64,000 bases of DNA, taken from DASYPQ01 sp041488095 (GTDB lineage: Bacteria; Planctomycetota; UBA1135; GCA-002686595). The notes under the pieces were generated by a model, which did no database searches, was not told where the DNA came from, and saw nothing but the letters and a program-made list of their open reading frames with translations. Each line of letters starts with the position of its first letter. The first letter of the stretch is position 1. The stretch is taken from assembly GCA_041488095.1 (NCBI GenBank), contig JBGPOP010000021.1, positions 16,283-80,282 on the forward strand, read 5' to 3'. The position numbers and the translations under genes are program-made. This document shows, one piece after another, positions 27,067-35,176 of the stretch.

Positions 27067-27609
27067 ATGAAGCTCAATCTCGGGTGCGGCAACCAGCAGA
27101 GGCCGGGTTTCGTGGGGGTCGACCGCCACCCGGGCTCGGCCGCGCGCGTGATCTGCGATCTCGCCGGACGCCTCCCGTTCCGCGATGACAGCGTCGAGGA
27201 GGTGTGGATGGACAACGTGATCGAGCACATCGCCGACATCCCGCACCTGATGGCCGAGGTCGCACGCATGTCCCGGGACGGCGCGCGGGTGACGATCCGC
27301 ACGCCGCACTTCACGTCGAAGGCCTCGTACTGGGACCCGACGCACGTCCACCACCTGTCCTACTTCTCGATGGACCACTTCGAGACCCCCGAGAACCGCC
27401 ACTACACCGGGGGCGGCTTCCGCGTGGTGAAGCGCCGTCTCTCCTTCGTCGGCGGCCCGCTCGGCCTGATCGGGAGGACGATCTTCGCCCTCAGCCCGGA
27501 CCTGTGGGAGAAGCAGTTCTGCTTCGTGTTCCGCGGCAGCACGCTCACCTTCGAGCTCCAGGTGCGCAAGGAGATCCGCGGGCCGCAGGCCGCTACCGCC
27601 GCGCGATGA
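27067..27609 (+). CDS. Small SAM-dependent methyltransferase
   Basis: 180 residues; the ATG at 27067 starts directly at the first strand of the fold (MKLNLGCGNQQRPGFVGVDRHPG). It matches the short Methyltransf_11 type often found in polysaccharide clusters: motif I NLGCGN, acidic loop GVDRH, and the VWMDNVIEHIADIPHLMAEVARM region. The post-motif segment TPHFTSKASYWDPTHVHHLSYFSMDHF is typical of that subgroup. The likely substrate is a sugar nucleotide or glycan intermediate. The stop overlaps the ATG of the kinase-like gene (ATGA), indicating an operon. Confidence 0.88.
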   Translation: MKLNLGCGNQQRPGFVGVDRHPGSAARVICDLAGRLPFRDDSVEEVWMDNVIEHIADIPHLMAEVARMSRDGARVTIRTPHFTSKASYWDPTHVHHLSYFSMDHFETPENRHYTGGGFRVVKRRLSFVGGPLGLIGRTIFALSPDLWEKQFCFVFRGSTLTFELQVRKEIRGPQAATAAR

Positions 27610-28322
27610 ACGCCGTGCGCGTCCCCTATCGCTGCGGCCGCGCGCGCGGCTTCCGCTACGGCGTGATCCCCGCGGACGTGGAGAGCGCGCTCCCGCGGTG
27701 GCTCGCCTCGCGAAGCGTCGAGGAGGGAGCGGCGATCAAGCCCGGGCGGGTCTACCGCAGCGGGTCCTGGCTGGTGAAGATCTTCGGGCCGAGCCGGGCC
27801 CTGAAGGACGCCCTGCGCCGATCGGGCGCGGTCCGCACCGCCGATCTCCATGCGCGTCTCCTGCCTGTGCGCACGCCCGCGCCGCTCGTCGCGCTGGAAG
27901 AGCGCCGCGGCCCCTTCCTCGAGCGCAGCCTGCTCGTCACCGAGTTCGTCGAGGGCCTGTCGCTCCGCGAGGCCTTCGGGCGCGACGAACCCGCGCGACA
28001 GGCCCTCGGGCCGTTCCTGGCGCTCCTCCACCGCCGCGGCGTCTTCCACGGCGATCTGCACCCGCAGAACGCGATCTGGAACGGCTCGGAGTGGGTGCTG
28101 CTCGACCTCGCCTCGCTGCGCCACCCGCTGCGGCGCCTGGCTCGGCGCCGCCTGATCCTCGATCAGTGGGCGGAGTTCGCCACCGGCCTCGGCGCGGACG
28201 CTCGCCTGGAGGAGTGCTTCGCGCGCTACCTCGCGGCCGCCGGCCTGGCCTGGGATCCGCGGGCCGCGTGGGCGGAGGTCCGGCTGCGCGCCGAGCGGAT
28301 CCGCGCCGCGCGCGGAGGCTGA
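27606..28322 (+). CDS. Lipopolysaccharide kinase (WaaP/Kdo kinase) family protein
   Basis: 238 residues with a protein-kinase-like fold. The catalytic loop is HGDLHPQNAIWNGSEW near residue 150, and LLDLAS replaces the DFG motif. The N-lobe Lys is in WLVKIFGPS, and LLVTEFVEGLSLREA forms the hinge. This combination is characteristic of the Kdo/WaaP family, which phosphorylates inner-core sugars of LPS with ATP. It supports a diderm envelope with LPS. It overlaps the upstream methyltransferase gene by ATGA and is followed 54 bases later by a phospholipase-C-like gene. Confidence 0.87.
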   Translation: MNAVRVPYRCGRARGFRYGVIPADVESALPRWLASRSVEEGAAIKPGRVYRSGSWLVKIFGPSRALKDALRRSGAVRTADLHARLLPVRTPAPLVALEERRGPFLERSLLVTEFVEGLSLREAFGRDEPARQALGPFLALLHRRGVFHGDLHPQNAIWNGSEWVLLDLASLRHPLRRLARRRLILDQWAEFATGLGADARLEECFARYLAAAGLAWDPRAAWAEVRLRAERIRAARGG

Positions 28323-28376
28323 TCCGCGCGCGGCGAACTCGGCCTCGGCCGCTCGAGTTTCCGCGCCTGCACGTCG

Positions 28377-29291
28377 ATGGTAGTCTCGGTGCGCCCGCGC
28401 CATGCGCCGATGATCCTCCTCGCCCTCCTGCTCGGGTGCCTGCTCTTGACCTGGGGTCCCGGCCACCACCTGGAGTTCGCCGAACGCGTGTGGAGGAGGC
28501 GGCGCGAAATGCTCCCGCGCAACGTGGCGCTGCTCCTCTCCGATCAGCGCGAGGCCTACGACTACGGGAACATCGCGGCCGACATCATCAACTTCAAGGC
28601 CTACGGCGGGGCCTACAGCCACTGCCACCGCTGGACCATCGTCGAGGGGATGCGCGAGCTCGCGCGCACGCCGCGCGAAGAGGCCTTCATCCTGGGCTAC
28701 CTCTCCCACCTCGCCGCGGACACGATAGCGCACAACCACTTCGTGCCCTACCACCTGGCGCGCTACGCGCGGACGAAGGGCCTGGGCCATCTGTACTGGG
28801 AGATGAGCGCCGACCGCTTCATTCCCGAATCGCGGTGGGAGATCGTGGCCGCGCTCAAGGCCCGTCCGGAGCTTGGCGAGCTGGACGAGCTGGTCAATCG
28901 CACCGTGCCGAACAAGGCGCTCTCGATGCGCACGAACAAGCTGATCTTCAACCACGTCCTGCTCGTCTCCGAGCGTGAGCGCTGGCGCCGCGGCATGGCG
29001 CGGATCCACCCGATCGGCGAGGTCGGCCTCGCCAAGGGGTTCCTGGCGATCTTCCAGGACGCGGCCGTCGCGCGCATTCGTCTGGCCCTGCACCCGCGCG
29101 GGCTGCGTGAGATCTCGCAGGTCGACGCCAACGGCAAGGACGCCCAGAGGGCGGCCATGCGCGCGCGCACGCGGCTGCTCCACCGTTGGATCCCGCGGCG
29201 TATGCGCGCCGAGGAGTCGGAGGAGATCGCCGCGACCTTCCTCCTGGGCATGGAGTCCCCGCCGCCGCGCGATGCGGGCTCGGCGCGTTGA
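28377..29291 (+). CDS. Zinc-dependent phospholipase C-like protein
   Basis: 304 residues, or 293 if the in-frame ATG at 28410 is used. The longer form gives Arg/His residues ahead of the hydrophobic MILLALLLGCLLL, which suits a signal anchor. The body matches the Zn-dependent PLC family (PF00882 type): TWGPGHHLEFAERV, YDYGNIAADIINFKAYGG, SHCHRW, and the ligand-rich FILGYLSHLAADTIAHNHFVP. The many His and Asp residues at these positions would bind zinc ions. Relatives are often annotated only as zinc-dependent phospholipase C domain proteins, and the true substrate is rarely known. It probably acts at the membrane on phospholipids or lipid-linked glycan. It is the last gene of the rightward glycan group. 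Confidence 0.8.
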   Translation: MVVSVRPRHAPMILLALLLGCLLLTWGPGHHLEFAERVWRRRREMLPRNVALLLSDQREAYDYGNIAADIINFKAYGGAYSHCHRWTIVEGMRELARTPREEAFILGYLSHLAADTIAHNHFVPYHLARYARTKGLGHLYWEMSADRFIPESRWEIVAALKARPELGELDELVNRTVPNKALSMRTNKLIFNHVLLVSERERWRRGMARIHPIGEVGLAKGFLAIFQDAAVARIRLALHPRGLREISQVDANGKDAQRAAMRARTRLLHRWIPRRMRAEESEEIAATFLLGMESPPPRDAGSAR

Positions 29292-29317
29292 CGGCCGCAC
29301 CGACGCGTCGGTCCGGC

Positions 29318-31306
29318 TCAGAAGTGGAAGTACTCGAGGACCAGGTCGTTGGCGTCGCCGTCGCCGTTCAAGTCGGTGCCGGCAGGGCCCTGGAGCTGTT
29401 CGTCGGCGATGAACGCCGCCCCGAGCGGCGTCTCTTCCAGGTTGACGTCGATCGCCGGACGGCCCGGGATCGAGTTCAACGGGCCCATCCTGGCCGAGGT
29501 CCCGTCGATGAGCGACGTGCGGAACAGGATGAAACCGGTCTCGAGGCCGTCGGAGTTCCAGTCGCGGCTGTCCTCGGCCTCGCTGACGCGATAGAAGGCG
29601 AAGTTGTGCGCGATGACGATCCCGGCGTCGTTCTTCTTCACGGCGATGGCGACGCCGGGGAAGACGAGGCGCGAGGGGCTGCTCGCGAACTCGGCGAAGG
29701 TCGGCACGCTGTCGAGGATGTCCGTGTCCTCTCCCGCGATCGGCGGAACGTGGGCGTTGATGTTGATGCCGGCGACCTTCTCCTCGAGGGCGACGTCCAG
29801 GTGCTTGCGGTCGAGCTGCTCGGCGATCCAGCTCCCCCCCACGAAGCTCGAGTTGGCGCTCCCGTGCGTGAAGTCCCAGGGGGTGTTCGCGCTCCCCGAG
29901 CCCGACGGGCTCAGCCAGCCCACGAGCTCGAACGTCTTCAGCGCGTCGCCGTTGAGGTCGAGGTTGTCCTCGCTTTCGGACACCTCGATCACGAAGCGGT
30001 CCTGGAGCTCCGCGAGCCCGTGCGTCCCGCCCGGGACGTCGAAGAGCGCGTGGATGTTGGCGGCCGAGTTCAGCGGGAGCACCGGCGTCCTCATCTGGAC
30101 CCAGCGCGCGACGTGGTCGAGCGTGTCGCCGTCGCCGTTCAGGTCGCAAGTGCCCTCGGCGCTCGTTCCGCCGGCGCCGAACTCGGGAGTGATCGTGGCG
30201 ATGTAGTAGGGAAAGGGCGAGACGCTGGTCTTCACGATCGCGATCTTGCGGCTGCCCACCAGGCCCGTGTTCACAGGCGGGTTCACGATGGGATCGGTGT
30301 CCCACAGGGCGAAGCTCAGGAAGTGGAGGATGTCGTCGGTCGCGTCGACGTCCGCGAAGCCGGCGCACTGCACCGGCTGCCAGGTCGCGCTGAACAGCGC
30401 CGGGTCGTTGAGGTTCGTGGCGCCCTGATCGGCCTCCGAGACCAGGAAGCCCACCTGCCAGTCGTGCGAGCTCGCGGTGGTCCTCTTGGCCCGCAGGGGC
30501 GAGCCGGCGGCGGGCGTCGCCAAACCCGTGCTGCGGATCGCGTTCGTAGTCTGCGTGCCGTCGAGCAGCGCCAGGACGGACGTGTCCAGCATGTCCGTGT
30601 CGCCGTTCAGGTCGCGCCCCTCGGCCGTTTCGTCGAGCGCAAGGAAGATCAGGCCCTCGTCCTTGCCGAGGATCTGCGGCCCGAGCGGCCCGCCCGCGTC
30701 CTGGGTCGCGATGGGGATGGGCACGAGCGGATCGCTCGATTCGATCACCTGGAGGTTGCTCTCCATGGGCAGCGTCGCCGCCCTGGCGCGGGAGTAGAAG
30801 AGGTTCGTGCCGACGGCCACCATCTTGGTTGCGCCCGCAGTGGCCACGAGGTCGACGAACGTCGGCACCGGAGGAGGCGCGGATGCGGGCCCGGCCGCCC
30901 AGTGCAGGAGCACGAGCTTGTTCCCTGTATCGATCGGCTCCCAGTTCCGGCCGTCGAGCGCCTCGTCGACGAAGAGGTAGAGCTCGTTTCCGGTCCAGGC
31001 CAGCGCGGTCGCCGCGACGCCGAGGTTCGTCTGGACCTTTCTCGACATGTCGACGACGACCGCGATCGAGTCGATCTTGTCCGTGTCGCCGTTCATGTCG
31101 GTCCCGCCCGCCCCGGTCGTGGCCTCGTCGGCCAGGAAGGCCAGGTTCTTGCCGGAGATCGCCACGGGGGTGCTCGCGGCGACGCTCACGTCCGTCTTGC
31201 GGACCGTGATGCCGCCGCCGCCGCCGCCCGCGCAGGCGGCGAGGGGGCAGGCCGCGGCCAGGGCGAGGAGAAAGGAGGAGGCGAGGTCGTTCCGGGGTCG
31301 TGTCAT
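29318..31306 (-). CDS. Lipoprotein with recurring D-x-N-x-D (EF-hand/dockerin-like) units
   Basis: 662 residues. A lipoprotein signal ends in LAAC at about residue 25, followed by six Gly. The chain repeats a unit made of an acidic lead (DE or SE/AE), then D-x-N-G-D-x-D, then a strand such as ARWVQM or LVLEYFHF. At least seven copies are visible: TDMNGDTDKID, RDLNGDTDMLD, CDLNGDGDTLD, LDLNGDALKTF, RDWNSDGLETG, TDLNGDGDANDL and a weaker EDTDILD. Asp and Asn spacing matches calcium loops of EF-hands and dockerins, but each unit also carries beta-strands, so a propeller-like array is plausible. The function is not recognised. It is a single gene that ends on a unit at its very C-terminus. Confidence 0.75.
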   Translation of the reverse strand: MTRPRNDLASSFLLALAAACPLAACAGGGGGGITVRKTDVSVAASTPVAISGKNLAFLADEATTGAGGTDMNGDTDKIDSIAVVVDMSRKVQTNLGVAATALAWTGNELYLFVDEALDGRNWEPIDTGNKLVLLHWAAGPASAPPPVPTFVDLVATAGATKMVAVGTNLFYSRARAATLPMESNLQVIESSDPLVPIPIATQDAGGPLGPQILGKDEGLIFLALDETAEGRDLNGDTDMLDTSVLALLDGTQTTNAIRSTGLATPAAGSPLRAKRTTASSHDWQVGFLVSEADQGATNLNDPALFSATWQPVQCAGFADVDATDDILHFLSFALWDTDPIVNPPVNTGLVGSRKIAIVKTSVSPFPYYIATITPEFGAGGTSAEGTCDLNGDGDTLDHVARWVQMRTPVLPLNSAANIHALFDVPGGTHGLAELQDRFVIEVSESEDNLDLNGDALKTFELVGWLSPSGSGSANTPWDFTHGSANSSFVGGSWIAEQLDRKHLDVALEEKVAGININAHVPPIAGEDTDILDSVPTFAEFASSPSRLVFPGVAIAVKKNDAGIVIAHNFAFYRVSEAEDSRDWNSDGLETGFILFRTSLIDGTSARMGPLNSIPGRPAIDVNLEETPLGAAFIADEQLQGPAGTDLNGDGDANDLVLEYFHF

Positions 31307-31485
31307 GAGAATCTGATCCTGCCTGGGGAGGGACGAGCGGGTGGACAGCCTACCCTCCGAGACGCGAGCGGGGCCAGATTCTCCGCGGGGCGTCGGGCGT
31401 CCGCCTCCGCAGGAGTCGTGCGCTCGGCCGACCCCCGCTCTACCCTGGGCGCCCTCCCCCGATCCGCACAGCGCAGGAGAACGGC
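31307..31485. other. Divergent intergenic region upstream of the ybjQ-like gene
   Basis: 179 bases between the leftward lipoprotein gene and the rightward YbjQ-like gene. AGGAGAACGGC sits directly before the rightward ATG and is a good ribosome binding site. No promoter boxes can be named with confidence. Confidence 0.3.
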
Positions 31486-31839
31486 ATGACCGAGCCCGTC
31501 CACCAGATCCCGATCCTGACCACGTTCGATCCGCCGCCGGGCAGCGACATCGAGAGGATCCTCGGCCCCTGCTGGGGCATCACGGTGCGCTCGCGCAGCG
31601 TCCTCGGCTCGGCCTGCGCAGGTTGCCAGACGTTCTTCGGGGGCGAGATCACGGCGCTGACGAAGCTCGCGGGCGACTCTCGCAGCGAGGCCATGCACCG
31701 ATTGGAGCGCAATGCGGTCGCGATGGGCGCCGACGCCGTCCTCGGCATGCGCTTCGACTCGGGCGAGCTGATGCAGAACACGAACGAGATCGTCGCCTAC
31801 GGCACCGCGGTGAAGCTGCGGCCCGCCTCGCGAGGATGA
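31486..31839 (+). CDS. YbjQ/UPF0145 family protein
   Basis: 117 residues. The family signature is clear: ILTTFDPPPGSDIERILGPCWGITVRS at the start, then EITALTKLAGDSRSEAMHRL and NAVAMGADAVLGMRFDS, and a final strand EIVAYGTAVKL. These proteins are small oligomeric alpha/beta barrels with no established function. This one carries a CxxC pair (SACAGCQTFFGG) where many relatives have no Cys. It overlaps the following Cys-containing membrane protein by ATGA, so the two are coupled, and both have CxxC-like pairs. Confidence 0.88.
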   Translation: MTEPVHQIPILTTFDPPPGSDIERILGPCWGITVRSRSVLGSACAGCQTFFGGEITALTKLAGDSRSEAMHRLERNAVAMGADAVLGMRFDSGELMQNTNEIVAYGTAVKLRPASRG

Positions 31840-32420
31840 GGATGTCGACCCTTCCGGTCCCGCTCGCCCGGCGCATCGACCGCCTCGCGCGCGGTGCGCA
31901 CGCCTTCCACCGCTTCGCACACCATCCGCTGTGCGACGAGTACGCGGGCGAGGTCCTGCGCGTCGGTCGGCGCGTCCGTCTATGCCGCGGCTGCGCGCTG
32001 GCGGCGGTCGGAGGTCTCGCGGGAGCCGCGGCGGGCCTGGTCCTCGCGCCCGATCCCCTGCTCGCCGCATCCGGACTCCTCACGGCGGTCGCGCTCGCCT
32101 CGCCCCCGATGTCGCGCCGGGCGCGCGGGTCCGGGAAGCTGGTCGTGCGCTTCCTTCCGGCCGCGTTCGGCGCCTTCGCGATCGCGGCCGGCCTCCGAGC
32201 CGGCGGCGCGGCGGGCGTGCTGCTCGCCCTGGCCGGCCTCGCGGCGAGCTGGGTCTTCGTCGCGCTCTACCGCCGGCGCGGCCCCGATCGCAGCCCGTGC
32301 GCGGGCTGTCCCGAGCGCCTCGCCGCCGAGCCGTGCCGCGGTCTCGCCCCGATCGTGCGCCGCGAGCGCGCGTTCCAGCGCCTCTCCGGCGCGTGGCTCC
32401 TGCGCAGGGGGATCGGATGA
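31836..32420 (+). CDS. Small Cys-containing membrane protein (DUF2085-like plan)
   Basis: 194 residues. The ATG overlaps the YbjQ-like stop. An N-terminal soluble part has HHPLCDEY and, after a basic turn, RLCRGCALAAVGGLAGAAAGLVLAPD, so a Cys/His set sits at the start of the first membrane helix. Four hydrophobic segments follow (about residues 55-145). A second soluble part has CAGCPERLAAEPCRG, and the chain ends Arg-rich. The arrangement (Cys/His motif leading straight into membrane helices) resembles DUF2085 proteins, whose role is unknown. Two conserved-looking Cys clusters on what should be the cytoplasmic side could bind a metal. The family assignment is tentative. Confidence 0.65.
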   Translation: MRMSTLPVPLARRIDRLARGAHAFHRFAHHPLCDEYAGEVLRVGRRVRLCRGCALAAVGGLAGAAAGLVLAPDPLLAASGLLTAVALASPPMSRRARGSGKLVVRFLPAAFGAFAIAAGLRAGGAAGVLLALAGLAASWVFVALYRRRGPDRSPCAGCPERLAAEPCRGLAPIVRRERAFQRLSGAWLLRRGIG

Positions 32421-32523
32421 AGGCCGGGTCGCCGGCGCTCCGCCCCGGCGATCCCATGCCAAGGCGGAGTATCCGGCGTCCCGTGCGGCGGTACTGTGCG
32501 GGTGCGTCGGTTGCGCGACCGCG

Positions 32524-34092
32524 ATGATCCTCATCCCATTCCTTCTCGTACCGCCGTGCGGATCGTCGGTCCCGGCCGGAGGCCCCGGGCCCGCGGCGCT
32601 GGAGGTCCTCCAGAGGCGCGACCCGGTCGAGCATGTGCAGACCTGGCTCGAGCGGCTGCGGAAGGGGCGCGAGACGATCGAGGCGCGCTCGGGCGACGAG
32701 GTGCGCCTCGCGATCGGCGATCTTCGGATCGTCTGGGCCACCGACCCCGGCCGCGAGCGCGAGATCGCGACCGTTCTGCTCGATCTGGTGGGCTGGTGCG
32801 GGCCCGCCGCCGGTCTCCAGGGCGCCGCCAGCCGCGTGGCGGAGACACGCGACCTCGCGCTCGACGCCCTGCGCGCGCACCCCGACCCCGAGTTCCTGCG
32901 CTGGCTCTCGCGCGACGTGCTGGCGCTCCCCTCGCAGCCGCTCGAGCGCCGCGTCGCCGCGCTGGCTCTCCTTTCGCAGCAGCGCGAGAGCGCGGCGCTC
33001 CTGCCGCTGCTCTCGTGCGCGCGCGAGAGCGAGCCGAGGATCCGCATCCCGGCCCTCGAGGCGCTCGTCGGCTGGGAGGACGAGAGCGTGCACGCGCTGT
33101 TCCTGGACGAGCTGGCGCGATCCCTCGCGGGTGCGAGCGGCTCGGCCGGCTGGCTCGCCCAGGCGCATTTCGGCACGGTGATGATCGCTCCGCAGAGCCC
33201 GCTCCTGCCGCGTCTCGCGGCGCTCGTCGAGCGCGGTCTCTCGGCCAGCGACTGGCGCGAGGTCTCGCGCGCGGTCGCTCTGGGCAGGCCCCTCTCGCAA
33301 GAGGCCATCGTGCCCTTCCTGATCGAGGCCCTGGCGCGCTGGAGGACTCGCGAGGAAGCCGGAGCGCAGGCGCTGCGCGTCGAGATGGAGATCCTGCGCG
33401 ACCTGGAGACCCGCTCCGGGCGCAAGCTCGGGCCTTGGCCGCAGGGCTGGAGCACATGGTGGAGGGCGGTGCGTCGCGGCGATGTCAAGGGCCAGAACCC
33501 GCAGACCGGCGGCTTTCTCGAGTCGACGCGCGCTTCGTTCTTCGGCCTGCGCCCGGCGACGGATCGGGTCACCTTCGTGATCGACCGCTCGGGCAGCATG
33601 GCGACACCGCTCGGGCCCGAGACCGGCAGGAGACGACGGACGCGCTGGGAGGAGGCCGTCCAGCAACTTCTCGGCTTCGTCGACGCGATCGGGCCGCGCG
33701 CGCGCTTCAGCGTGGTCCTGTTCCACGACTACCCCGAGGAATGGCGCCCGCTGCTCGTCGACGCGAGCGCGGAGAACATGAAGAGCGCCCGGGCCTGGCT
33801 CGGGGCCACACGCCCGGGCGGCGGGACGGAGCTCCAGGGCGCGATCGCCCGCGCGATGCGCCTCGGGCCGGACGGGACGACCGACCTCGCGCTTCTCGAG
33901 GCCGACACGGTGATCGTGCTGTGCGACGGGGCGACCGCGGAGGGCCCGGACTGGGTCGAGCGGTTCCTGAAGACCGTGAACCTGCGCGCGAGGGTCGTCT
34001 TCCACTGCGTGCAGATCGGCGCCGGAGGGGACGGGACGCTCGAGAAGCTCGCCTCGGGCAGCGGCGGGGATTTCGTGCGAGTGGATGGCTGA
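32524..34092 (+). CDS. von Willebrand factor A domain protein with helical-repeat N-terminus
   Basis: 522 residues. Residues 40-310 are paired helices with HEAT-like spacing (RRVAALALLSQQ; RIRIPALEALVGWEDESVHALFLDEL). The VWA domain spans about 345-522 with a MIDAS: DRSGSMATP (Asp354, Ser356, Ser358), then GGTELQGAIARAM for the Thr, and VIVLCDGATAEGPDWV for the Asp. It should bind a divalent ion and a protein ligand. The N-terminus starts MILIPFLLVPPCGSS, a short hydrophobic stretch that may serve for export, possibly with lipidation, though the lipobox is poor. Similar HEAT-VWA proteins are frequent in Planctomycetota. No partner gene is adjacent; nuoA starts 90 bases later. Confidence 0.78.
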   Translation: MILIPFLLVPPCGSSVPAGGPGPAALEVLQRRDPVEHVQTWLERLRKGRETIEARSGDEVRLAIGDLRIVWATDPGREREIATVLLDLVGWCGPAAGLQGAASRVAETRDLALDALRAHPDPEFLRWLSRDVLALPSQPLERRVAALALLSQQRESAALLPLLSCARESEPRIRIPALEALVGWEDESVHALFLDELARSLAGASGSAGWLAQAHFGTVMIAPQSPLLPRLAALVERGLSASDWREVSRAVALGRPLSQEAIVPFLIEALARWRTREEAGAQALRVEMEILRDLETRSGRKLGPWPQGWSTWWRAVRRGDVKGQNPQTGGFLESTRASFFGLRPATDRVTFVIDRSGSMATPLGPETGRRRRTRWEEAVQQLLGFVDAIGPRARFSVVLFHDYPEEWRPLLVDASAENMKSARAWLGATRPGGGTELQGAIARAMRLGPDGTTDLALLEADTVIVLCDGATAEGPDWVERFLKTVNLRARVVFHCVQIGAGGDGTLEKLASGSGGDFVRVDG

Positions 34093-34097
34093 GCCTT

Positions 34098-34117
34098 CCG
34101 CGGGGCCCAGCCCGCGG
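34098..34117 (+). terminator. Possible terminator after the VWA gene
   Basis: A 7-bp GC-rich stem (CCGCGGG / CCCGCGG) with a 6-base loop lies six bases after the VWA stop. A run of five T follows at 34134-34139, about 16 bases beyond the stem, which is farther than in a standard intrinsic terminator. It could separate the VWA gene from the nuo operon. Confidence 0.25.
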
Positions 34118-34182
34118 CTAGACTCCCACGCAAATTTTTCGGGCCGCAAAACCTCCCCCGAGGGCCCTTTCCGCGCCTCTCC

Positions 34183-34557
34183 ATGCTCAAGAGCTACGCC
34201 CCGATCCTGGTCCTGATCGTCCTCGCCGTCGGCTTCGGGGCGGGGAGCCTCCTGCTGAGCGAGCTGCTCGGGCGGCGGCGGATCAACGTGGGCAAGCGCG
34301 ATGCCTACGAGTGCGGGATGGAGCCGCAGGGCAGCGCGCGGATCCGGCTCTCGATCCACTTCTACCTCGTCGCGGTGCTCTTCATCCTGTTCGACGTCGA
34401 GGCGGTCTTCCTGCTCCTGTGGGCCGCCACGGCCAAGGACTTCCGCGCGCAAGGGCAGGGTCACCTGGTCCTTTTCGAGGTCCTCGGCTTCGTGGCGGTG
34501 CTCGCGCTCGCGCTCGGGTGGGTGTGGCGCAAGGGAGGTCTCGAATGGGACCGCTGA
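34183..34557 (+). CDS. nuoA: NADH-quinone oxidoreductase subunit A
   Basis: 124 residues, three membrane helices. The typical loop between helices 1 and 2 is GKRDAYECGMEPQGSARIRLSIHFYLVAVLF (family: YECGxxP...R...FYLVAILFxxFDVE), and helix 2 carries ILFDVEAVFLL. NuoA lies at the junction of the hydrophilic and membrane arms of complex I near the quinone site. It is the first gene of the fourteen-gene nuo operon. No strong ribosome binding site precedes the ATG. The 3' end overlaps nuoB by 13 bases. Confidence 0.95.
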   Translation: MLKSYAPILVLIVLAVGFGAGSLLLSELLGRRRINVGKRDAYECGMEPQGSARIRLSIHFYLVAVLFILFDVEAVFLLLWAATAKDFRAQGQGHLVLFEVLGFVAVLALALGWVWRKGGLEWDR

Positions 34558-35159
34558 AGCCCGCCGACGCGAGCACCGCGCAGGGAGGGTTCTTCGCGAC
34601 CCAGGCCGACTGGCTCGTGAACTGGGGGCGCAAGAACTCGCTCTGGCCGATGCCGCTCGGCCTCTCCTGCTGCGGCATCGAGCTGATGGCGATGATCGGA
34701 CCGCGCTTCGACATCGCGCGCTTCGGCGCCGAGGCGGCGCGCTTCTCGCCGCGGCAGTGCGATCTCCTGATCGTCGCCGGGACGCTGACCTGGAAGATGG
34801 CCGAGGCCTGCCGGACGATCTACGACCAGATGCCGGATCCCAAGTGGGTCATCGCCATGGGCGTGTGCAGCAGCTCGGGCGGCATGTACGACGGCTACGC
34901 GGTCGTCCAGGGCGTCGACATGATCCTGCCGGTCGACGTGTACGTGCCCGGTTGCCCGCCGCGGCCCGACGCGATGATCGACGCGATGATCAAGCTGCAG
35001 AGGAAGATCGAGCGCGAGCGGCCGATCAAGCTCCTGCTCTCGGGGGACAACACCGACGAGGGCGCGGGCACGCACGAGTTCCTGTACCCGCCCAACCAGG
35101 CCGTGCCGACCACGCGCAGCCACGAGGTCCTGCCGCCCGGCGAGCACGGGAAGCGCTGA
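34545..35159 (+). CDS. nuoB: NADH-quinone oxidoreductase subunit B
   Basis: 204 residues. It carries the four Cys ligands of cluster N2: the tandem pair in GLSCCGIELMAM, the single Cys in MGVCSSSGGMYDGY and the one in YVPGCPPRPDA. N2 is the last iron-sulfur cluster before quinone. Segments RFDIARFGAEAARFSPRQCD and GTLTWKMAEACRTIYDQMP are strongly conserved in the family. The ATG lies within the end of nuoA. The C-terminal 35 residues are a less conserved hydrophilic tail. Confidence 0.97.
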   Translation: MGPLKPADASTAQGGFFATQADWLVNWGRKNSLWPMPLGLSCCGIELMAMIGPRFDIARFGAEAARFSPRQCDLLIVAGTLTWKMAEACRTIYDQMPDPKWVIAMGVCSSSGGMYDGYAVVQGVDMILPVDVYVPGCPPRPDAMIDAMIKLQRKIERERPIKLLLSGDNTDEGAGTHEFLYPPNQAVPTTRSHEVLPPGEHGKR

Positions 35160-35176
35160 GCCGCGCGGAGAACAGC

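Noticed and set aside
27402..30368. A 988-codon minus-strand frame across methyltransferase, kinase and lipoprotein genes
   Set aside because: It is Arg-rich low complexity and covers genes with clear motifs in other frames; typical of GC-rich DNA.
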